Shown here piece after piece: positions 15,940 through 19,683 of a stretch of DNA of 19,683 nucleotides. Position 1 is the stretch's first letter, and every line of letters begins with the position of its first letter. The DNA is from Gammaproteobacteria bacterium (GTDB taxonomy: Bacteria; Pseudomonadota; Gammaproteobacteria; Eutrophobiales; Eutrophobiaceae), in contig JABHFC010000094.1 of the NCBI GenBank assembly GCA_018676275.1, forward strand, positions 1 to 19,683, in the 5' to 3' direction. The notes below the pieces were generated by a model that did no database searches, was not told the DNA's origin, and saw nothing but the letters and a program-made list of their open reading frames with translations. The position numbers and the translations under genes were made by a program.

Positions 15940-16079
15940 ACAAATATTCGATTTAACGAGTAGCTCAAACAGCGAGGAAGCAGTAAAAATAGAGCAAAAT
16001 CAGACTTCATAAGCTATCATTTACTCAGGACAATCAAGCTTGTACGGGGATTATTATCCAATAACCCAGGTAGGTGAGT

Positions 16080-16454
16080 ATGAAAACTATATTGTTAACA
16101 GAAGATAATCAGGACATGGTTGACCTGATGCAGGTAATTCTCAAGGATTCTGGATATAACATGATTACAGCCAGTGATGGTATCGAAGCCGTCAGGGTCT
16201 GTCTTGAACAATCTCCGGATCTTGTGTTGATGGATTTGAATATGCCTAATATGGATGGTTTTCATGCGACTATGGTTCTGCGTGACAAGGGCTTTGAAAA
16301 ACCAATCGTTGTGCTGACAGGCTCCGAGTCAGAAGAAGATAGAAAAAGAGCTGCGGAAGTCGGATGTAACGAATATATATTGAAGACGCTGGAAATGTCA
16401 GATGTCGAAAGGGTAATAGATCATTATTTGTACGAAGCAGAAGGTTCCTTATAA
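16080..16454 (+). CDS. Single-domain response regulator (receiver only)
   Basis: ATG 16080 is preferred over GTG 16074 because AGGTAGGTG (16068-16076) sits 3 nt before it; this gives 124 residues. It is a bare CheY-like receiver: acidic pair Glu8/Asp9 (TEDNQD), phospho-acceptor Asp52 in LVLMDLNMP, Thr80 in VVLTGS, and Lys102 in EYILKT. The usual Lys-Pro after the last beta strand is Lys-Thr here, which may alter the output face. There is no DNA-binding or enzyme domain, so it probably acts by protein contact, as CheY-like or phosphorelay proteins do. No histidine kinase is adjacent. It is divergent from the hydrolase gene. Confidence 0.9.
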   Translation: MKTILLTEDNQDMVDLMQVILKDSGYNMITASDGIEAVRVCLEQSPDLVLMDLNMPNMDGFHATMVLRDKGFEKPIVVLTGSESEEDRKRAAEVGCNEYILKTLEMSDVERVIDHYLYEAEGSL

Positions 16455-16724
16455 AACCGCTTAGATCATATTCAATCGCGTAAAGCCGCTGCAAATCCGT
16501 AACTCTCCCTCGGAATCTTCGATATCCCTTTTGTAAGATGTATGTTGGGCAATAAATCCAGAAAAACATAATATAGGCTTGAATTGAGAGTTAGATTTTT
16601 ACCCGCTTCGTGTTATAAGAATGTATTCATCCTGTTTTGAATTACGCTACTCCCCCTGTAGTAAAAAATATATTTATTAAAGAATATATAGACGAAAAGA
16701 AGTCTATTAAAAGGAATCATACAA
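16455..16724. other. Gene-free gap of 270 bp with a small hairpin
   Basis: No credible ORF, tRNA or strong terminator was seen. ATAGAC (16688-16693) pairs with GTCTAT (16702-16707) over an 8-nt A-rich loop, ending 3 nt before AAGGAA (16711-16716), the ribosome site of the yghU-like gene. The hairpin could affect access to that site, but it is short. Confidence 0.35.
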
Positions 16725-17597
16725 ATGAACGGTGACTCATCATATACGCCTGCTAAAGTCTGGGTTTGGGACTCAGAAAACGGTGGGGAATTTGCCAACA
16801 TAAATCGACCCATTGCTGGTCCTACCCATGATCAAATTTTGCCCATAGGTAAACACCCTCTCCAACTGTATTCTCTGGCCACGCCCAATGGCGTTAAAGT
16901 CACGGTGATGTTAGAAGAACTTCTCTTACTTGGTTTCGAAGGTGCTGAATATGATGCTCATTTAATAAGAATTAAGGAAGGTCAACAGTTTGGAAGTGAC
17001 TTTGTTGATATCAATCCAAACTCCAAAATTCCAGCGCTGATGGACCGCAGTGCAGAAAAACCTGTTCGCGTCTTCGAATCCGGTTCTATTCTTTTGTACC
17101 TTGCAGAAAAATTTAATGTACTAATACCTGAGAATCCCGTCATACGCGCTGAATGCATGTCCTGGTTATTTTGGCAAATGGGTAGCGCTCCTTATCTCGG
17201 TGGTGGCTTTGGACACTTCTATGCTTACGCCCCATACAAAATGGAGTACCCAATTGACAGGTTCACGATGGAAGTAAAACGCCAATTGGATGTGCTCGAC
17301 CGGCATCTGGCAGACAATAGGTATTTCTGTGGAGATGAATACAGTATTGCAGATATTGCTATCTGGCCATGGTATGGAACCCTGATGTTTAATACGCTTT
17401 ACGAAGCAGGCGAATTTCTCAATGTGTCATCTTATAAAAACCTGACACGATGGGCTGAGGAAATAAAAGAACGACCTGCTGTGCAACGTGGACGTATGGT
17501 TAATCGAACCTGGGGAGAGCCTGAAGAGCAACTTCACGAACGTCATGATGCCTCGGACTTTGATACACGAACGCAGGACAAACTTGAGCCGGAATAA
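16725..17597 (+). CDS. yghU: YghU-family glutathione transferase / disulphide oxidoreductase
   Basis: The 290-residue protein aligns along its whole length with E. coli YghU as I remember it (288 residues). Shared blocks are PAKVW.WD (9-16), FANINRP.AGPTH (23-35), LP.GKHPLQLYSL.TPNG (39-56), NPNSKIPAL (97-105, with the cis-proline of the thioredoxin fold), VFESGSILLYLAEKF (116-130, Glu118/Ser119 contact glutathione in GSTs), GGGFGHFYAYAP (159-170), ADIAIWPW (209-216) and EQLHERHDASDF (268-279). YghU binds glutathione or its disulphide and has disulphide-bond reductase activity. Asn55 occupies the position where YghU lacks the usual catalytic Tyr/Ser/Cys. AAGGAA lies before ATG 16725. It appears monocistronic. 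Confidence 0.95.
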   Translation: MNGDSSYTPAKVWVWDSENGGEFANINRPIAGPTHDQILPIGKHPLQLYSLATPNGVKVTVMLEELLLLGFEGAEYDAHLIRIKEGQQFGSDFVDINPNSKIPALMDRSAEKPVRVFESGSILLYLAEKFNVLIPENPVIRAECMSWLFWQMGSAPYLGGGFGHFYAYAPYKMEYPIDRFTMEVKRQLDVLDRHLADNRYFCGDEYSIADIAIWPWYGTLMFNTLYEAGEFLNVSSYKNLTRWAEEIKERPAVQRGRMVNRTWGEPEEQLHERHDASDFDTRTQDKLEPE

Positions 17598-17637
17598 TAA
17601 TGTCTCATTGGGATACCCCCTTGAGTCTATAACGCTT

Positions 17638-17658
17638 AGTGACAGATTTTTTGTCATT
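17638..17658 (+). terminator. Weak hairpin after yghU, possible terminator
   Basis: TGACA (17640-17644) pairs with TGTCA (17652-17656), extended by a G-T and an A-T pair, over a T-rich 7-nt loop. It lies about 40 bp past the yghU stop. The stem is short and there is no T-tract after it, so the call is tentative. Confidence 0.25.
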
Positions 17659-17860
17659 AAACGGATAAGGTTTCTGCTATGAACCTGAAACTGTTCACCG
17701 AACGCACGAAATTAGCCCCGCCCACAATCACCGATATGGCATTGATCGAGAACAATGTGCTGACCAGTTGAAACTGCCCATCTGAGTAATTGTCGTCCTG
17801 CCCCACCTGTGAATATCCGCTTTTGTGCCTGAAAAAGACACATGGACCAAAATATTGATC
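17657..17860 (-). pseudogene. Possible gene remnant in the gap after yghU
   Basis: The gap 17598-17893 is richer in G and C in its middle than its flanks. On the minus strand one frame stays open for about 90 codons to TAA 17657-17659 and reads like protein (for example DGQFQLVSTLFSINAISV), but has no ATG; a GTG at 17806-17804 would give only 49 residues. On the plus strand a 30-codon ORF (17679-17771, MNLKLFTERTKLAPPTITD) has AAGG 8 nt before its ATG. I recognise neither. The minus-strand frame could be the eroded end of a lost gene; the plus-strand one could be a small gene or chance. Confidence 0.25.
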
Positions 17861-17883
17861 TAGAACAAATACAGGAGAAAATA

Positions 17884-17919
17884 ATGAACGAAAATGGAAA
17901 TCATGATGACCGAAAATAG
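17884..17919 (+). CDS. 11-codon leader ORF using the best ribosome site
   Basis: ATG 17884 lies exactly 6 nt after AGGAG (17873-17877) and encodes MNENGNHDDRK before TAG 17917-17919. It overlaps, out of frame, the candidate starts of the NTF2-like gene. It may be a coupling leader, a decoy, or a product of a local duplication: 17884-17897 and 17906-17919 match at 12 of 14 bases, 22 bp apart. Confidence 0.4.
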   Translation: MNENGNHDDRK

Positions 17920-18316
17920 AGAAAAACCATTAACAGCAAGGCGTGTTGATGAAATATTCCAGGAAGCAATGAACGAAGGTGACCTGGATAAAGCAATCGC
18001 ACTTTATGATGACAATGCCGTATTCGTGCAGGAACCGGGCAAACCGGCAATTACCGGCCTGGACAATATTCGTGAAGTACTTAAACAATTTCAGGCTATT
18101 AAACCGAAGCTCAAAGTGAAGGTAATGCAATTTGTAGAGGCCGACGATGTCGCTTTTTTTACATTAAAATGGGAGATAAAAGGAACGTCACCGGAAGGTG
18201 AAGAAATACAGATGTCTTCTTATGACGGCAATGTAGTCAAACGTCAGGCAGACGGTTCGTGGAAGACGATTATTGATAACCCTTTCCATGCACACCACAT
18301 TGGTCTTAAGGATTAA
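17906..18316 (+). CDS. NTF2/SnoaL-like protein (first of a pair)
   Basis: I place the start at ATG 17906 (MTENREKPLTARR, 136 residues); ATG 17894 and 17903 in the same frame would add up to four. The pattern is that of a one-domain NTF2-like protein of the SnoaL/DUF4440 type: helix ARRVDEIFQEAMNEGDLDKAIALY, then DDNAVFVQEPGKPAITGLDNIREVLKQF, then strands ending in SSYDGNVVKRQADGSWKTIIDNPF. The fold holds small molecules in a pocket; no catalytic residues can be named. It is soluble, with no signal peptide. The start is odd: the good AGGAG is placed for a different, out-of-frame ATG (17884), leaving this start 28 nt away. Confidence 0.75.
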   Translation: MTENREKPLTARRVDEIFQEAMNEGDLDKAIALYDDNAVFVQEPGKPAITGLDNIREVLKQFQAIKPKLKVKVMQFVEADDVAFFTLKWEIKGTSPEGEEIQMSSYDGNVVKRQADGSWKTIIDNPFHAHHIGLKD

Positions 18317-18452
18317 TTTGGCAAACATTTACCTTGTTTTACTGGCCTATATTTCGCCTTGAGTAGTATTTAGATATTTAGCAAAACCGACTATCGTTTT
18401 TTGTCAGAAACGAACGCTAATAATGTACAGCTCACAAGAGGAGCTATAGAGA

Positions 18453-18470
18453 ATGAGTAATAGAACGTAA
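18453..18470 (+). CDS. 5-codon leader ORF in frame with the next gene
   Basis: AGGAG (18439-18443) sits 9 nt before ATG 18453, which encodes only MSNRT before TAA 18468-18470. The next codon is ATG 18471 of the second NTF2-like gene, in the same frame. Either this is a stop-restart leader, or the original gene began at 18453 and has acquired a nonsense codon at position 6, with translation restarting immediately. Confidence 0.4.
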   Translation: MSNRT

Positions 18471-18896
18471 ATGGATTCAGATATCCTGCTCAAACAGATA
18501 TATGAAGAAATGCGCGTGACACGAGACTTTCTCGCCGCCTGGTTTGCTGGCTCCCTGGAAAAGCCCGAAAAGGTTGAAGATTTTTATCTGAGCAGGGTGC
18601 TCGCGGAGAACTTCACCACTGTAAGACCAGACGGCACCCGCCTCAATCGCGAACAGACAATACATGGCTTTTCCGAAAAGTTGTACGGCTCGGAACCAGA
18701 CGTTATCCGACATGAGAATCTCAACATCCAGGCTATTCTTAATACAGAATCCATTGCTGTTATTGCATATGATGAAAAACACGTCTACTCAGACCATGCT
18801 AAAGTCTACGCACTTACAGCTGTTTTTCTTAAAGATGAGACAGCACCTAATGGTGTGTCATGGCTTGTCGTGCATGAAACTCCTATAACTAATTAG
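18471..18896 (+). CDS. NTF2/DUF4440-like protein (second of a pair)
   Basis: The 141-residue soluble protein begins with helices (DSDILLKQIYEEMRVTRDFLAAWFAGSLEKP), then FYLSRVLAENFTTVRPDGTRLNREQTIHGFSEKLYG, then strands NLNIQAILNTESIAVIAYDEKHV and a closing strand VSWLVVHETPI. Helix-rich start, an F..V.PDG..L.R...I...  motif and a sheet-rich end fit NTF2-like folds such as DUF4440. It differs clearly in sequence from the preceding NTF2-like gene, so it is not a recent duplicate. The 154-bp gap between them has no clear promoter. ATG 18471 has no ribosome site of its own; see the leader ORF at 18453. Confidence 0.65.
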   Translation: MDSDILLKQIYEEMRVTRDFLAAWFAGSLEKPEKVEDFYLSRVLAENFTTVRPDGTRLNREQTIHGFSEKLYGSEPDVIRHENLNIQAILNTESIAVIAYDEKHVYSDHAKVYALTAVFLKDETAPNGVSWLVVHETPITN

Positions 18897-18906
18897 AATT
18901 GCTGAT

Positions 18907-19440
18907 TTAGTGATGGCTATTATCAAAATCCTCATCACCGAACTGCATAATCTTTTTCCAGTTATTGTCCATTTCCGGAAGCCACTCCCGGAGTATCGGC
19001 GATGTTGCTTTTATTGAAATCATCTCTTTTCTTAAAGTTAAATATTGATGAATAAAAGCAGAAACTCGATAGTTTGCAGCACAATGAACAAATATTTTTT
19101 CATTTTCTAACTCATCCATGACCTTGAAAAACTTTTTTATATGATCAATGGTTGGAGTCTCCCATGGAACGGGAATGTGTATATATGTCATACCCAAAGA
19201 CCTGACAATATTTCCTTCTTCAGGAATTGCGTTGTCGGAATCATGCATTGCCAAATTTATAACCGTGGAATACTTTTCTCTGGCTATATCGGCAAATTGT
19301 TCAATTGTTGGCTGTCCTGCGGTTCCAATATTTTCCGTAATTTGATAAAAATTAAAAATCTTTTCCATGCTGTCTATTTCGTTTGCGAGAGCCTGAAAAG
19401 ATATACATGCAAATATCAGGATTAGTAAAGCTCTGAACAT
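18907..19440 (-). CDS. Secreted tyrosine-phosphatase-like protein (DUF442/BLH type)
   Basis: The 177-residue product has a signal peptide (about 1-19, LILIFACISFQALA then NEID). Its domain opens with FYQITENIGTAGQPTIEQFADIA (31-53), the G.AGQP.....ADIA pattern of the DUF442 / beta-lactamase-hydrolase-like phosphatase group. It then has TVINL (59-63), IHIPVPWETP (87-96) and the active-site loop VHCAANYRVSAF (118-129), with Cys120 and Arg125. The loop has four residues between Cys and Arg, as in this group, rather than the five of classical phosphatases. The general acid is not clear. Export means the substrate is periplasmic or extracellular. It converges with the NTF2-like gene across only 10 bp. 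No good ribosome site precedes ATG 19440. Confidence 0.78.
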   Translation of the reverse strand: MFRALLILIFACISFQALANEIDSMEKIFNFYQITENIGTAGQPTIEQFADIAREKYSTVINLAMHDSDNAIPEEGNIVRSLGMTYIHIPVPWETPTIDHIKKFFKVMDELENEKIFVHCAANYRVSAFIHQYLTLRKEMISIKATSPILREWLPEMDNNWKKIMQFGDEDFDNSHH

Positions 19441-19537
19441 TTAACCAGTTTGATCAGCTAATTTATCTGTTAAATCAGGAAACTGTTGAATACCCGGGTT
19501 TTGACAATTTACAGTATCTATTCGTCTATAATTTAAT

Positions 19538-19683
19538 TCAGGGAATAACTTGAAAACTCCGACCATCTTCCAGAATTAATGATTGACCATCAAAGCTGGC
19601 TTTCATGCTGGTGTCGTAAAGGTTGGAGGCAGCGGAGTGATCCGCTTCCGTCCAGCGGTTTATGTTCAGCTTAATGGAACCCT
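19538..19683 (-). CDS. 3' end of an unidentified gene, cut by the window
   Basis: A minus-strand frame enters from the right edge and stops at TGA 19540-19538, giving 47 residues (starting GSIKLNINRWTEAD and ending GRSFQVIP). It contains DTSMKASFDGQSLILEDG, a strand-turn-strand pattern with polar residues. I do not recognise the family. It lies 97 bp upstream of the phosphatase-like gene on the same strand; the gap (19441-19537) has no clear terminator. Confidence 0.45.
   Translation of the reverse strand, partial: GSIKLNINRWTEADHSAASNLYDTSMKASFDGQSLILEDGRSFQVIP

Noticed and set aside
15816..16079. CRISPR-like array from repeated GCGACAA
   Set aside because: The repeat unit is only 7 bp and spacers are 0-24 bp, far too short; an operator array fits better.
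19501..19532. TTGACA and TATAAT on the plus strand
   Set aside because: The spacing is 20 bp, too long for a normal promoter, and it points into the 3' end of a minus-strand gene.

Overview
The window reads as chromosomal DNA of a moderately AT-rich, Gram-negative gammaproteobacterium, probably aquatic or marine. Evidence: many Sec signal peptides, a TonB2/TtpC-type energy-transduction operon with a DUF3450 gene and a TPR gene, a UrcA-family protein, a close YghU homologue, and a MacAB-like efflux set. No rRNA, tRNA, CRISPR array, transposase, integrase or phage gene was seen. The species cannot be named from the sequence.

Layout. (1) 1-199: 3' part of a small secreted protein gene, then hairpins. 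(2) 321-4829: a three-gene efflux operon with a periplasmic adaptor, a LolD/MacB-type ATPase and an 820-residue double-FtsX permease. (3) 5049-5975: a DUF1488-like gene and a UrcA-family gene; the latter has two direct repeats 21 bp apart in its promoter region. (4) 6057-8512: four small genes, mostly on the minus strand: a secreted MoaF/phenolic-acid-decarboxylase-like protein, a SpoIIAA/STAS-like protein (plus strand), a two-TM membrane protein and a membrane-anchored ankyrin-repeat protein. (5) 8723-14320: a tightly packed plus-strand operon, DUF3450 - TtpC - ExbB - ExbD - TonB - TPR - c-type cytochrome. (6) 14367-16454: a secreted metallo-beta-lactamase-fold hydrolase (minus) divergent from a single-domain response regulator (plus); the gap between them carries helically phased GCGACAA repeats. 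(7) 16725-18896: yghU and two NTF2/SnoaL-like genes, each of the latter preceded by a tiny ORF that takes the best ribosome binding site. (8) 18907-19683: a secreted tyrosine-phosphatase-like protein and the 3' end of an unidentified gene, both minus strand.

How the genes work together. In region 5, TtpC, ExbB and ExbD should form a proton-driven inner-membrane motor, TonB should carry the energy to outer-membrane receptors (none is encoded here), and DUF3450 and the TPR protein are periplasmic accessories usual for this operon class. The trailing cytochrome is the less expected member. In region 2 the three proteins should form one tripartite pump that would need an outer-membrane channel encoded elsewhere.

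No wholly new multi-gene system is evident. The observations most worth following are the phased repeats at 15853-15939, the paired repeats upstream of urcA, the decoy start codons of the two NTF2-like genes, and the cytochrome attached to the TonB operon.
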